A stretch of 64,000 nucleotides of DNA, from assembly GCA_963696655.1 (NCBI GenBank), contig CAVOLB010000169.1, forward strand, positions 1 through 64,000, given 5' to 3'. Made by a program: the position numbers and the translations under genes. This stretch comes from Hypericibacter sp963696655 (lineage in GTDB: Bacteria > Pseudomonadota > Alphaproteobacteria > Dongiales > Dongiaceae). How positions within the stretch are numbered: the stretch's first letter is position 1; every line of letters begins with the position of its first letter. Shown here in pieces: positions 42,035 to 52,431 of the stretch. The notes beneath the pieces are model-generated. The model was not told the origin of the DNA, searched no databases, and saw nothing but the letters and a program-made list of their open reading frames with translations.

Positions 42035-42796
42035 TCAGCGGGCCAGGAGGAGCCGCGTCTTGCTGCGCCTGATCAGGGCCTTCAGGGCCGGCGGCGGCGG
42101 CCGGTCGGTCACCAGCAGCTGCGCCTCCTCGAGCCGGCCCAGCCGCGCCATCGCATTGCGCCCGAACTTGCTGTAGTCGGCGGCGACGATGGTCTGGCGT
42201 GCATGCTGCATCATCGCCTGCGACACCCGCACCTCGCGCACGTCGAAATCGAGCAGCGTGCCGTCGCCGTCGATGCCGCCCACGCCCACGATGCAGTAAT
42301 CGGTCTTGAACTGGCCGACGAACTCGACCGTGGCTTCGCCCACCAGGCCGCGCTCGCGGTTGTTCATGACGCCGCCGGCCACCAGCACCTCGAAATCGGC
42401 ATTCTCGGCCAGGATGTTCGCGGCATGGAGGTTGTTGGTGATGACCTTGAGGGCGCGGTGATTGAGGAGGGCGCGCGCCACCTGCTCGGTCGTGGTGCCG
42501 ATGGTGAGGAAGATCGAGCTGCCATCGGGAATCTCCGCGGCCACGGCATGGGCGATGCGCTTCTTCTCGGCCAGTTGCATGACCTGGCGCGCCTGGTAGG
42601 CCGAGTTCTCGATGCCGGAGGGGAGCCCGGCGCCGCCGTGATAGCGCCGCAGCAGCGACTTGGCGCAGAGCCGGTTGACGTCGCGTCGGACGGTCTGCGG
42701 CGTGACCGAGAAATGTTCCGCCATGGCATCGATCGAGACGAAACCGCGCTGATGCACGAGGGCGAGGATCTGCTCCTGTCGGTCGGCTTCGGTCAT
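42035..42796 (-). CDS. DeoR/GlpR-family transcriptional repressor
   Basis: This 253-residue regulator has an N-terminal winged helix-turn-helix (ILALVHQRGFVSIDAMAEHF and TPQTVRRDVNRL) and a C-terminal DeoR sensor domain of the NagB fold (IFLTIGTTTEQVARAL, TNNLHAANIL, GIDGDGTLLDFD). It probably senses a sugar or polyol phosphate and represses the kinase/dehydrogenase operon downstream, with self-repression through the site at its start. The ATG at 42796 overlaps the shared TTCACAAACG element. Confidence 0.88.
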   Translation of the reverse strand: MTEADRQEQILALVHQRGFVSIDAMAEHFSVTPQTVRRDVNRLCAKSLLRRYHGGAGLPSGIENSAYQARQVMQLAEKKRIAHAVAAEIPDGSSIFLTIGTTTEQVARALLNHRALKVITNNLHAANILAENADFEVLVAGGVMNNRERGLVGEATVEFVGQFKTDYCIVGVGGIDGDGTLLDFDVREVRVSQAMMQHARQTIVAADYSKFGRNAMARLGRLEEAQLLVTDRPPPPALKALIRRSKTRLLLAR

Positions 42797-42813
42797 TCAC
42801 AAACGCTTTCGTG
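42796..42813. promoter_or_regulatory. Second TTCACAAACG operator copy at the repressor start
   Basis: TTCACAAACG (42796-42805) lies within the imperfect palindrome CACAAACG-CTTTCGTG (42798-42813) immediately at the repressor start codon, consistent with autorepression. Confidence 0.45.
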
Positions 42814-43149
42814 TTGCTCCGCCGACGATACAACGCGAAGGGAGTCCGCCGAAAGCCACTCCTGAGCCCCGGGTCACGGGCATGGTTGTCCGGTTGACGG
42901 CGCTCAGGAAGACTCCGGTTGCTCCGCTTTCTTCACCTCCCCCTTGAGGAGAGGGCAATCGCATGTGGTGCTCGAATCCCCTCCCCCAACTTTTGGGGGA
43001 GGGCAGGGAGGGGGCTGCTCGGTATCGGCCCCTTCGCACCCTGACAAGATCATGGACCGAGTCATCCCCCTCCCCCAACCCTCCCCCAAAAGTTGGGGGA
43101 GGGGATAATATGAACCCGTGGCGGACGGAAAGGATGACGACGGCCGGCG
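42814..43149. other. Intergenic region with REP-like palindromes
   Basis: There is no gene. The stretch is dominated by C-run/G-run palindromic sequence around 42978-43104 and must also carry the repressor promoter. Confidence 0.5.
42978..43104. repeat. Pair of inverted REP-like palindromes (CCCTCCCCCAACTTTTGGGGGAGGG)
   Basis: A palindrome with CCCTCCCCCAA and TTGGGGGAGGG arms at 42978-43003 recurs in opposite orientation at 43079-43104 (central CTTTT versus AAAAG). The two units flank about 75 bp and could fold separately or with each other. This head-to-head arrangement is typical of REP/BIME-like intergenic repeats, which are usually multicopy, and may terminate transcription. Confidence 0.6.
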
Positions 43150-44148
43150 TCAACCGAGCAGGAAACCCTGACCGATCCGGTCGTCGGGCTCATGCGTGAA
43201 GCGGGCGCTGCCGCTGTAATGGGCGCGGCCGCCGACCTCGACTCGCACGGCCGCGAACTCGCCGGCCCGGATCGGCGAGACGGCGCGGCCGGTGAAGACG
43301 GCGCCCGTCACGCTTTCGAATTGCCGCGGATCGCCCAACCCCGCGACGCCGCGCGCCACCTGGAGCGCCATGCGCGCCGTGACGCCGCTCCCCGTCGGGC
43401 TGCGATCGACCTCGCGCTCGGCGAAGATGCAGACATTGAGCGAGGGGCGATCGATGCCCTCGCCGCCGTCGGTGAAGATGGTGCCATAGAGGAACGCCAG
43501 GTCCGGATCGTCGGGATGGCGCAGGGGAACCTGCGCCTTGACCGCGGCCGTGACCCGGGCCGCCGCGTCCACCAGATCGCGCACCGGCGAGCCCGGCAGC
43601 GACAGGCCCAGCCGCGCGGCCGGCAGCACCGCGTAGAAGGCGCCGCCATAGCCGATATCGAGCGCGATCCGGCCGGTTCCGGGAAGATCGACCGCCGCAT
43701 CGAGCGCGAAAGCGAAGGCCGGCACGCTCTCGAACCGGACGGCGCCGTCCGCCGCCACCCAGGCCCGCACCAGGCCGCAGGGGCATTGGATATTAACGGG
43801 GGTCTCGCCCGCGGCGGCGCGCGCGATCCGGCCGCTCTCGACCGCCCAGCGGCCGACCGCGATCACCGCATGGCCGCACATGGTCGAATAGCCTTCGTTG
43901 TGCATGAAGAGCACGGCGAGATCGGCGCCCGGCAGATCGGGCTCGACCGGAATCACGCCATACATGTCGAAATGGCCGCGCGGCTCGAAGATCAGGAGCC
44001 GGCGCAGATGATCGAGCCGCTCGCGGGCATAGCGCCGCTTGGCCAGGATCGTCTCGCCGGGAATGGGCGGATAGCCCTTCACCACCAGGCGAACCGGCTC
44101 GCCGCCGGTATGCATCTCGACAGTCTCGATCGCGATCGGATCGGCCAT
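43150..44148 (-). CDS. trans-3-hydroxy-L-proline dehydratase-like (proline racemase family)
   Basis: This 332-residue proline racemase-fold enzyme retains the first active-site cysteine, Cys91 in EGYSTMCGHAVIAVGRW. The second position is Thr252 in DRSPTGSGVTA, where racemases and 4-hydroxyproline epimerases have cysteine. The Cys/Thr pair is the hallmark of trans-3-hydroxy-L-proline dehydratase, which gives pyrroline-2-carboxylate. It sits 50 bp downstream of a TetR regulator and divergent from a peptide ABC operon, suggesting use of hydroxyproline-containing peptides. Delta1-pyrroline-2-carboxylate reductase is not seen nearby. Confidence 0.8.
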   Translation of the reverse strand: MADPIAIETVEMHTGGEPVRLVVKGYPPIPGETILAKRRYARERLDHLRRLLIFEPRGHFDMYGVIPVEPDLPGADLAVLFMHNEGYSTMCGHAVIAVGRWAVESGRIARAAAGETPVNIQCPCGLVRAWVAADGAVRFESVPAFAFALDAAVDLPGTGRIALDIGYGGAFYAVLPAARLGLSLPGSPVRDLVDAAARVTAAVKAQVPLRHPDDPDLAFLYGTIFTDGGEGIDRPSLNVCIFAEREVDRSPTGSGVTARMALQVARGVAGLGDPRQFESVTGAVFTGRAVSPIRAGEFAAVRVEVGGRAHYSGSARFTHEPDDRIGQGFLLG

Positions 44149-44198
44149 GGGCGTCCCGGCGGAAAGGAACGGCTTTGAAATTCAGGGCTGGAGCCCGA

Positions 44199-44867
44199 TC
44201 AGCGCGGCGCGCCGGTTTCGAGGCCGAGCGTCGCCAGCACCATCCGCGTGATCAGATCGGTCGCGGCACGGTAGTCCTCCGGTCCAATGCTCTCCTTACC
44301 GAGCAGCGCCGGCACCTGGATATCGAAATCGGCATAGTGCTGGGTCGAAGCCCAGAGCACGAAGAAGAGGTGATGCGGGTCGACGGGCGCAATCTTGCCC
44401 TCGCGAATCCAACCCTCGATTACCGCGCAATGGCGGTGGAAGCGCTCGCGAATTCGAGTTTGCAGGACCGAGAGGAAATGCGGAGCGCCATGCAGGATCT
44501 CGTTGGCGAAGATCTTCGAGGCGCGGGGCCGGCGGCGCGAGAATTCAATTTTGTCGGCGATATAGAGCCGGAAGGCTTCGGCCGGATCGCTGTCGGCGGT
44601 GAACAGGTCCATCGTCTCCTGCCAGCCATCGGCGATCGTGTCGAGCAGCCGGCGATAGAGCTGTTCCTTGGTGCCGAAATAATAATGCAGGTTGGCCTTG
44701 GGCAGCCCGGCCCGCTCGGCGATCGCGGCCATCGAAGCCGCCGCATAACCCGCTTCGGCGAAGATTTCCTCGGCGGCGGCGAGGATGCGGGCCTCGTTGA
44801 CCACCCGCTTGGCGCCCGGCCGCCGGCTGGGCTGTGCATCATGGGCAGTCGCTTCGGTGAGTTCCAT
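44199..44867 (-). CDS. TetR-family regulator (RutR-like)
   Basis: This 222-residue regulator has an N-terminal TetR helix-turn-helix (ILAAAEEIFAEAGYAAASMA, then LPKANLHYYFGTKEQLYRRL) and a ligand domain of the RutR/YcdC type (ASKIFANEILHGAPHF, VLWASTQHYADFD). It is divergent from the dipeptide ABC operon (278 bp apart) and upstream of the hydroxyproline dehydratase-like gene; it probably controls one or both. RutR relatives sense pyrimidines, but the ligand here is unknown. Confidence 0.85.
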   Translation of the reverse strand: MELTEATAHDAQPSRRPGAKRVVNEARILAAAEEIFAEAGYAAASMAAIAERAGLPKANLHYYFGTKEQLYRRLLDTIADGWQETMDLFTADSDPAEAFRLYIADKIEFSRRRPRASKIFANEILHGAPHFLSVLQTRIRERFHRHCAVIEGWIREGKIAPVDPHHLFFVLWASTQHYADFDIQVPALLGKESIGPEDYRAATDLITRMVLATLGLETGAPR

Positions 44868-45145
44868 GCGCCTGTCGGTGTCGACGTCAATTTCCAGGGC
44901 GGGCGGATGATTGATTGCCCGACCACTTATGGAAGCCTAACCCTATTGTCAGAAGGGTTACAAGGGTCGCTGGACGCCCGCGCCAACCGGTCGTCATGGT
45001 TTAGGCACTTTCCCCGCTCGAGTAACCACAACCGATTGACCTTCGGAACCGGGGGGTTAGCATCGGGCGCCGCCTTGCCGGCAGCCGGTCGTCCGGGCTG
45101 GTTCGGCAAAGGCGGGCTTTCGAGGACGGTCCCGGGTCAGCCAAC

Positions 45146-45997
45146 ATGAACGAGGCTTGGCGGCGCTTCAGGCGCGATAAACTCGCCCTGGCGGGGCTGG
45201 TCGTCATTGCCGTCACCGTCCTGGTGGCAGCCCTGGCGCCCTGGGTGGCGCCGTTCGATCCGGCCGAGCAGTTCTTCGACGGGCTGACCCTCGAAGGGTC
45301 GCCGCTGCCTCCCAGCGCCCATTTCCTGCTCGGCACCGATCTCCTGGGGCGGGACCTGCTGTCGCGGCTGATCTATGGCGCCCGCACCTCGCTCATCATC
45401 GGCGTCGCCGCCAACGGCGTCGCGGTCATCGTCGGCGCGCTCCTGGGCGCCACCGCCGGCTTCGTCGAGGGCTGGCTCTCGACCGCGATCATGCGCTTCA
45501 CCGATCTGATGATGGCATTTCCGGCATTGCTGCTGGCGATCGCGCTCGCCGCGATCTTCGCGCCCTCGCTCTGGATCGTGGCGATGGTGATCGCGATGGT
45601 GAATTGGGTGCAGATCGCGCGGGTGGTCTATACCGAGACGCGGGCCCTGGTGCAGCGCGACTATATCGAGGCCACCCGCGCGCTGGGGGCGGCACCGGCC
45701 CGCATCCTCTTCCGTCACATCCTGCCGCATCTGGTGCCGACGGTCCTGGTCTATGCCACGCTCGGCATCGCCACCACCGTGCTGCTCGAGGCGACCCTCT
45801 CCTTCCTCGGTGTCGGCGTCAGGCCGCCGACACCCTCCTGGGGCGGCATCATCTTCGAGAGCCAGTCCTATTTCCTCTCGGCCCCCTGGCTCGTCTTCTT
45901 CCCGGGTGCCGCGATCCTGCTGGTAGCGCTCGCCTTCAACCTGGTGGGCGATGTCTTGCGCGACGTGCTCGATCCGACGCAGCGGGGGCGCGGCTGA
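45146..45997 (+). CDS. Dipeptide/oligopeptide ABC permease, DppC-like
   Basis: This 283-residue inner-membrane permease has an N-terminal helix (LALAGLVVIAVTVLVAALAP), the LGTDLLGRDLLSRLIYGART segment of DppC/OppC proteins, and the ATPase-coupling EAA loop near EATRALGAAPARILFRHILP. It starts the transporter operon, with a TGATG overlap into the second permease. Substrate is probably a peptide or a peptide-like or amide compound, given the formamidase-family gene downstream. Having the C-type permease before the B-type is a less common order. Confidence 0.88.
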   Translation: MNEAWRRFRRDKLALAGLVVIAVTVLVAALAPWVAPFDPAEQFFDGLTLEGSPLPPSAHFLLGTDLLGRDLLSRLIYGARTSLIIGVAANGVAVIVGALLGATAGFVEGWLSTAIMRFTDLMMAFPALLLAIALAAIFAPSLWIVAMVIAMVNWVQIARVVYTETRALVQRDYIEATRALGAAPARILFRHILPHLVPTVLVYATLGIATTVLLEATLSFLGVGVRPPTPSWGGIIFESQSYFLSAPWLVFFPGAAILLVALAFNLVGDVLRDVLDPTQRGRG

Positions 45998-46917
45998 TGT
46001 GGGGCTATCTCTCGCGCCGCCTGGCGGGATCCTTCGCGATCCTGATCGGAATCACCATCGTCACCTTCGGCCTGACCTTCCTGATTCCGGCCGATCCGGT
46101 TCGCATGATCGCCGGCCGCAACGCGACCGCGCAGACGGTCGAGAACATCCGCCAGCAGCTCGGGCTCGACCGCTCGGTGCCAGAGCAATATGCGCGCTAT
46201 GTGATGCGCCTCGCCCAGGGCGATCTCGGGCGCTCTTACGTGCAGAAGACGCAGGTTTCCGATCTGGTCTTGAGCCGGCTGCCGGCGACCCTGCTGCTCA
46301 TGGCCGGCGCCATCTTCTTCGAGCTCCTGATCGGCATCCCCGCCGGCATCTTCGCCGCGACGCGACGTGGCCGTCCGGCCGACCGCTGGATCATGATGCT
46401 GAGCTTCGCCGGCGTGTCCGCCCCGCAATTCGTGGTCGGGCTGCTGCTGCTCTATATCTTCTCGAACCTGCTCAGCCTCTTTCCCATGGGCGGCTACGGC
46501 ACGCTCGGCCATCTGATCCTGCCGGCCCTGACCTTGGGGATCGCCGGCGGCGGCTGGTATGCGCGCATGATGCGCTCCTCGATGGTGGATGTGCTGCGCC
46601 AGGACTATGTGCGAACCGCCAGGGCCAAGGGGCTCGGGCCCGCCAAGGTCGTGCTGGTCCATGCCTTCCGCAACGCCGTGCTGCCGATCGTCGCCATGGT
46701 CGGGCTCGATGTCGGCATCTTCATGAGCGGGGCCGTGGTGGTGGAATCGGTCTATGGCTGGCCCGGCATCGGACAGCTCGCCTGGATGGGGATCCAGCGC
46801 ATCGACATCCCGATCATCATGGGCGTCACCCTGGTGGCGGCGGTCGGGATCGTGATCGGCAATCTTGTCGCGGATTTGATCACGCCGCTGATTGACCCCC
46901 GTATCCGGTTGCGTTGA
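45997..46917 (+). CDS. Dipeptide/oligopeptide ABC permease, DppB-like
   Basis: This 306-residue permease has the N-terminal helix and FLIPADPVRMIAGRNATAQT of DppB/OppB proteins, then RQQLGLDRSVPEQYARYVM and the EAA loop YVRTARAKGLGPAKVVLVHA. The ATG at 45997 shares its A with the preceding TGA. It forms the translocation pore with the DppC-like protein and couples to the two ATPases at 49.7-51.7 kb. Confidence 0.88.
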   Translation: MWGYLSRRLAGSFAILIGITIVTFGLTFLIPADPVRMIAGRNATAQTVENIRQQLGLDRSVPEQYARYVMRLAQGDLGRSYVQKTQVSDLVLSRLPATLLLMAGAIFFELLIGIPAGIFAATRRGRPADRWIMMLSFAGVSAPQFVVGLLLLYIFSNLLSLFPMGGYGTLGHLILPALTLGIAGGGWYARMMRSSMVDVLRQDYVRTARAKGLGPAKVVLVHAFRNAVLPIVAMVGLDVGIFMSGAVVVESVYGWPGIGQLAWMGIQRIDIPIIMGVTLVAAVGIVIGNLVADLITPLIDPRIRLR

Positions 46918-47040
46918 CAATGCCCGCCTTTGCCGGGGAACGGGCGGGGCAACGGCGGAAATTCCGCAGGAACCGCGCCAAGGGCCGCAACCAAGAGCCC
47001 GACACTGTCGACCATGCACTCAGGGAGGAGAGAAACACCC

Positions 47041-48654
47041 ATGAAGCGACTTTTCATCGCCGCGGCTGCGGCGCTGCTGCTGTCGAGCCTGCCGGCCCTG
47101 GCCGCGCCCAAGCAAGGCGGGGCCATCGTCATCACCTACAAGGACGACATCTCCACGCTCGATCCGGCCGTGGGCTATGACTGGCAGAACTGGTCGATCA
47201 TCAAGAGCATCTTCGACGGGCTGATGGATTACGAGCCCGGCACGACCAAGCTGACGCCCGACCTCGCCGAGAGCTTCGACATCTCACCCGACGGCCTGAC
47301 CTACACCTTCAAGCTGCGCGACGGGATCAAGTTCCATAACGGCCGCGCCATGACGGCCGGCGACGTAAAATATTCGATCGAGCGCGCGGTCAATCCGGCG
47401 ACGCAGAGCCCGGGCGCCGGCTATTTCAGCAATATCGCCGGCTATGACGACGTGGCGGGCGGCAAGGCCACCACGCTCTCGGGCATCACCACGCCCGACG
47501 ACAAGACCGTCGTCATCAAGCTCACCGCGCCCAACGCGGCCTTCCTCCATATCGTCGCGATGAACTTTTCCTATGTCGTGCCGAAGGAAGAGGTCGAGAA
47601 ATATGGCGCCGACTTCGGCCATCATCCGGTCGGCACCGGCGCCTTCAAGTTCGTCGAATGGAATCTGGGCCAGAACCTGACGCTCGAGCGGTTCCAGGAC
47701 TACAACAAGAAAGGCGTCCCCTATCTCGACAAGATCACCTTCGAGATCGGCCAGGAACCGACCGTCAATCTCCTGCGCCTGCAGAAGGGCGAGGTCGACA
47801 TCCTCGGCGACGGCATCCCGCCGGCGCAGTTCGTGCAGGTGACGAGCGATCCCGCCAACAAACCGCTCTTCGTCGCCGGCGAGCAGCTCCATACCGGCTA
47901 TGTCGCCCTCAACGTCAAGGTGAAGCCGCTCGACGATGTGCGCGTGCGCCAGGCGATCAACATGGCGATCAACAAGGACCGCATCGTTCAGATCCTGAAC
48001 GGCCGCGCCAAGGTCGCCAACCAGGTGCTGCCGCCGGCCATGCCGGGCTACGACCCGAACTACAAGGGTTATCCCTACGATCCCGCCCAGGCCAAGAAGC
48101 TGCTGGCCGATGCCGGCCTCGCCGACGGCTTCTCGACCGAGCTCTATGTGATGAACACCGATCCGCAGCCGCGCATCGCCCAGGCGATCCAGCAGGATCT
48201 GGCGGCGGTCGGCATCAAGGCCGAGATCAAGGCACTGGCCCAGGCCGAGGTTATCGCGGCCGGCGGCACCGACGGCCAGGCGCCGATGGTTTGGTCGGGC
48301 GGTCTCGCCTGGATCGCCGACTTCCCGGATCCGTCCAACTTCTACAGCGTGATCCTGGGCTGCTCGGGCGCCATCGCCGGCGGCTGGAACTGGTCCTGGT
48401 ACTGCAACCCCGATCTCGACAAGCGCGCCAGCGCCGCCGACGCCATGACCGATCCGGCCAAGGCCGACGATCGCAACAAGGCCTGGGCCGCGATCTTCGC
48501 CGACGTGATGAAGGACGCGCCCTGGGTCCCGATCATGAACGAGACCCGCTACACCATGCACAGCCCGCGCGTGGGCGGCGATCCGCAGCTCTTCGTGGAA
48601 CCGATCCATATCCCGGTCAATTACGACTACATCTACGCGACCGACGCGCAGTAG
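47041..48654 (+). CDS. Peptide ABC transporter substrate-binding protein
   Basis: This 537-residue family 5 extracellular binding protein has a signal peptide (KRLFIAAAAALLLSSLPALA, cleavage after Ala), then GGAIVITYKDDISTLDPAVG, LAESFDISPDGLTYTFKLRD and the family signature FHNGRAMTAGDVKYSIERAV. It captures the ligand in the periplasm for the DppB/C permeases. A GGAGGAG site precedes the ATG at 47041. A strong hairpin directly after the stop probably helps keep this component in excess. Confidence 0.92.
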   Translation: MKRLFIAAAAALLLSSLPALAAPKQGGAIVITYKDDISTLDPAVGYDWQNWSIIKSIFDGLMDYEPGTTKLTPDLAESFDISPDGLTYTFKLRDGIKFHNGRAMTAGDVKYSIERAVNPATQSPGAGYFSNIAGYDDVAGGKATTLSGITTPDDKTVVIKLTAPNAAFLHIVAMNFSYVVPKEEVEKYGADFGHHPVGTGAFKFVEWNLGQNLTLERFQDYNKKGVPYLDKITFEIGQEPTVNLLRLQKGEVDILGDGIPPAQFVQVTSDPANKPLFVAGEQLHTGYVALNVKVKPLDDVRVRQAINMAINKDRIVQILNGRAKVANQVLPPAMPGYDPNYKGYPYDPAQAKKLLADAGLADGFSTELYVMNTDPQPRIAQAIQQDLAAVGIKAEIKALAQAEVIAAGGTDGQAPMVWSGGLAWIADFPDPSNFYSVILGCSGAIAGGWNWSWYCNPDLDKRASAADAMTDPAKADDRNKAWAAIFADVMKDAPWVPIMNETRYTMHSPRVGGDPQLFVEPIHIPVNYDYIYATDAQ

Positions 48655-48663
48655 CCTGACCCT

Positions 48664-48698
48664 GGCGGGCGGCCGTGCCGATGGGGCCGCCGCCCGCC
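48664..48698 (+). terminator. Hairpin after the binding-protein gene
   Basis: GGCGGGCGGC (48664-48673) pairs with GCCGCCCGCC (48689-48698) as a perfect 10-bp stem. Lying 10 bp after the binding-protein stop and inside the operon, it may be a partial terminator or an mRNA-stabilising stem. Confidence 0.6.
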
Positions 48699-48769
48699 AT
48701 GATTTCCGCTCAAGCCCATCATAACCGTCGCCATCTCCGAACGACGGATCACGAGAGGGAGGCATCGTC

Positions 48770-49714
48770 ATGACGCTCGGCTGCAATCACACCATCCACA
48801 AGTCCCACCATCATTTCGGCTGGGACAACAGCTTCAATCCGCGCCTCATGATCGCCTCGGGCGACACGGTCGAGTTCAAGACCACCAATTCCTCGGGCGG
48901 GCAGCTCTCGCCCAACGCCACGGTGGCCGACATCGCCAAGCTCGATTTCGGCAAGATCAATCCGGTCTCGGGGCCGATCTATATCGCCGATGCCGAGCCG
49001 GGCGACGCGATCAAGGTCACGATCCTCGGCTATAGCGCCTCGGGTTGGGGCTGGACCGCCAACATCCCCGGCTTCGGGCTCCTGGCCGACCAGTTCGAGG
49101 ATCCGGCGCTGCATGTCTGGAAATATGAGAAGGGTCTCGGCAGCCCGGCCAGCTTCAGCGCCGGTGCGCGCATCCCGTTGCGCCCCTTCTGCGGCACGAT
49201 CGGCCTCGCCCCGGGCGAGGCCGGTCATCACAGCGTGGTCCCGCCGCGGCGCGTCGGCGGCAATATGGATATCCGCGACATGGCGGAGGGCACCGAGCTC
49301 TGGCTGCCGGTCGAGGTGGCGGGCGGGCTGTTCTCGGTCGGCGACACCCACGCGGCGCAGGGCGATGGCGAGGTCTGCGGCACCGCGATCGAGAGCCAGA
49401 TGGATATCGGGCTGAAGTTCGATCTGGTGAAGGACGCGAAGCTCGCCTACCCGCGCTACTTCATCCCCCATCGCGGCGAGGATCCGCGAGGGAAGAAAGG
49501 CTGGGACGCCACCACCGGCATCGGCGCCGACCTCTTCACCGGCGCGCGCGATGCGGTCAAGGGCATGGTCGATCTGCTCTGCCGCCGCCACAATCTCTCG
49601 GCGGTCGATGCCTATATGCTCTGCAGCGTCGCCGGCGACCTCAAGATCAGCGAGATCGTCGATCAGCCGAACTGGGTGGTCTCCTTCTACTTCCCGCGCG
49701 CCGTCTTCGAATGA
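48770..49714 (+). CDS. Acetamidase/formamidase-family amidohydrolase
   Basis: This 314-residue protein of the FmdA/AmdA family hydrolyses short amides to acid and ammonia. It shows MIASGDTVEFKTTNSSGGQL, GPIYIADAEPGDAIKVTIL, the metal-site-like VGGNMDIRDM, and FSVGDTHAAQGDGEVCGTA with the conserved His and acidic residues. It is cytosolic, with no signal peptide. The stop overlaps the next ATPase (ATGA), so hydrolysis is directly linked to the transporter. An imported amide or N-formyl compound is a likely substrate. Confidence 0.88.
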   Translation: MTLGCNHTIHKSHHHFGWDNSFNPRLMIASGDTVEFKTTNSSGGQLSPNATVADIAKLDFGKINPVSGPIYIADAEPGDAIKVTILGYSASGWGWTANIPGFGLLADQFEDPALHVWKYEKGLGSPASFSAGARIPLRPFCGTIGLAPGEAGHHSVVPPRRVGGNMDIRDMAEGTELWLPVEVAGGLFSVGDTHAAQGDGEVCGTAIESQMDIGLKFDLVKDAKLAYPRYFIPHRGEDPRGKKGWDATTGIGADLFTGARDAVKGMVDLLCRRHNLSAVDAYMLCSVAGDLKISEIVDQPNWVVSFYFPRAVFE

Positions 49715-50687
49715 GCCCAGCGGCCTCGCCGCTTCTGTCGGTCGAGGATCTCACCCTCGCCTTCCGCGGCGAGAGCGGTCAGGCCCGCGTCGTCGACGGA
49801 ATCTCGCTTGCCATCGGCGCGGGCGAGGCGGTCGGTCTCGTCGGCGAATCCGGCTGCGGCAAGAGCGTCACCGCGATGTCGGTGATGCGCCTGCTGCCGA
49901 CGCCGCCGGCCGTGATCGAGGCCGGCGTGATTCGCTTCGAGGGGCAGGATTTGCTGGCCCTCTCCGAACCGAAGATGCGTGCGCTGCGCGGCGATCGCAT
50001 CGGCATGATCTTCCAGGAGCCGATGACGAGTCTCAACCCGACCTTCACGGTCGGCTACCAGATCGCCGAGGTGCTGACTCTCCATCGTGGCCTGGGTCGC
50101 GACCGAGCCTGGGCCGAGGCCGCGCGGCTCCTGACCCAGGTCGGCGTCGGCGCGCCCGAGCGCCGCCTGGCGCAATATCCGCATCAGCTCTCCGGGGGTC
50201 TGCGCCAGCGCGTCATGATCGCGATGGCGATCGCCTGCGGTCCCAGGCTCCTGATCGCCGACGAGCCGACCACCGCCTTGGACGTCACCATCCAGGCGCA
50301 GATCCTCGACCTGCTGCGCCGGTTGCGCGCCGAGACCGGCATGGCGCTGCTGCTGATCACCCACGATCTGGGCGTGGTGTCGGAGCTCTGCGACCGCGTC
50401 GTCGTCATGTATGCCGGCCGGATCGTCGAGGAGGCGCCCGCGCGGGCGCTCTTCGCCCATGCCTGTCATCCCTATACCGCGGGTCTTTTGGCTTCCCGCC
50501 CGAAGCTGGGCGAGACGGCCGCACGCCTGCCGACCATTCCCGGCAGCGTGCCGCCGCCCAACAAACGCGGCATCGCCTGCAATTTCGCCGATCGCTGCAC
50601 CCGCGTCGAGAGCCGCTGCCGCGCGGAAACGCCGGTGCTGGCGACGAACGCGACCGGCCATCGCGCCGCCTGCTTCAACCCGGTGCC

Positions 50688-50691
<4 letters not shown>
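49711..50691 (+). CDS. Dipeptide ABC ATPase, DppD-like
   Basis: This 326-residue ABC ATPase has Walker A GESGCGKS, Q-loop IFQEPMTSLNPTFTVG, signature LSGGLRQRVMIAMA, Walker B LLIADEPTTALD and switch His in LLITHDLGVV. The C-terminal oligopeptide extension (GSVPPPNKRGIACNFADRC) has the cysteine pattern of peptide-transporter ATPases. It pairs with the DppF-like ATPase that follows. Confidence 0.92.
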
Positions 50692-51675
<984 letters not shown>

Positions 51676-51692
<17 letters not shown>

Positions 51693-52431
51693 CCTCCTCC
51701 TCGGGCTGCTGCTGAGCGCGGCCGTCGCCCCGGTCGCGCAGACCGGAGAGCCGGTCGATCTCGAGCTGGTGCTGGCCGGCGATGCCTCGGGCTCGATCGA
51801 CGCCGACGAGCTGCAGCTGCAGCGCCAGGGCTATGCCGACGCGATCACCGATCCCCGCGTGCTCGACGTCATCCGCGAAGGGCCCCATGGCGCCATCGCC
51901 GTCGCCTATATCGAGTGGGCCGGCAGCTTCTCGACCGATCTGGTGGTCGACTGGCAGGTGATCCGCGACGCCGGCTCGGCGCAAGCCTTCGCCGCGGCTT
52001 TGCTGCACGCGCCGCGGCGCGCGCAGGGCTTCAACTCGATCGGTGCGGGGGTGGTGCTGGCGACGCGGCTGATCCAGACCAACGGGTATGATGGCACGCG
52101 CCGCGTGATCGATGTCTCGGGCGACGGACCCGATGTCGGCGCCCCCAAGGTGGACGTCGCGCGCGACGCGGCCGTGGCGGCGGGCATTACCATCAATGCC
52201 GTCGCCATCAACTCCCACGACGAGAGCGCCTTCTCCAACGGCATCCCGCTGGCCGTCCACTTCACCGATCATGTGATCGGCGGCCCCGGTGCTTTCGTCA
52301 CGGAGGCTGACGGACTTTCCAGTTTTCGCGAGACGCTGCTCGCCAAGCTGGTGCGCGAAATATCGGGGCTCCCGGCGCCAGATCCGCGTCTCGCCAGCCG
52401 TCCGCGAACCGCGTCGCTGCCGCCCGGCTGA
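51676..52431 (+). CDS. DUF1194 (von Willebrand factor A-like) exported protein
   Basis: This 251-residue protein has an N-terminal signal (RARDLLLGLLLSAAVAPVAQ) and a VWA-like fold: ELVLAGDASGSIDADELQLQ contains the metal-adhesion-like D-x-S-x-S. RVIDVSGDGPDVGAP and AINAVAIN-like strands follow. DUF1194 proteins are alphaproteobacterial and of unknown role, presumably periplasmic protein binding. It overlaps the DppF-like gene by 17 bp, an odd partner for a transporter. Confidence 0.8.

Noticed and set aside
44868..45145. RutR operator in the divergent region upstream of the TetR gene
   Set aside because: The sequence around 44910-44935 contains only partial TTGNCC/GACCA resemblance and not the symmetrical RutR consensus.
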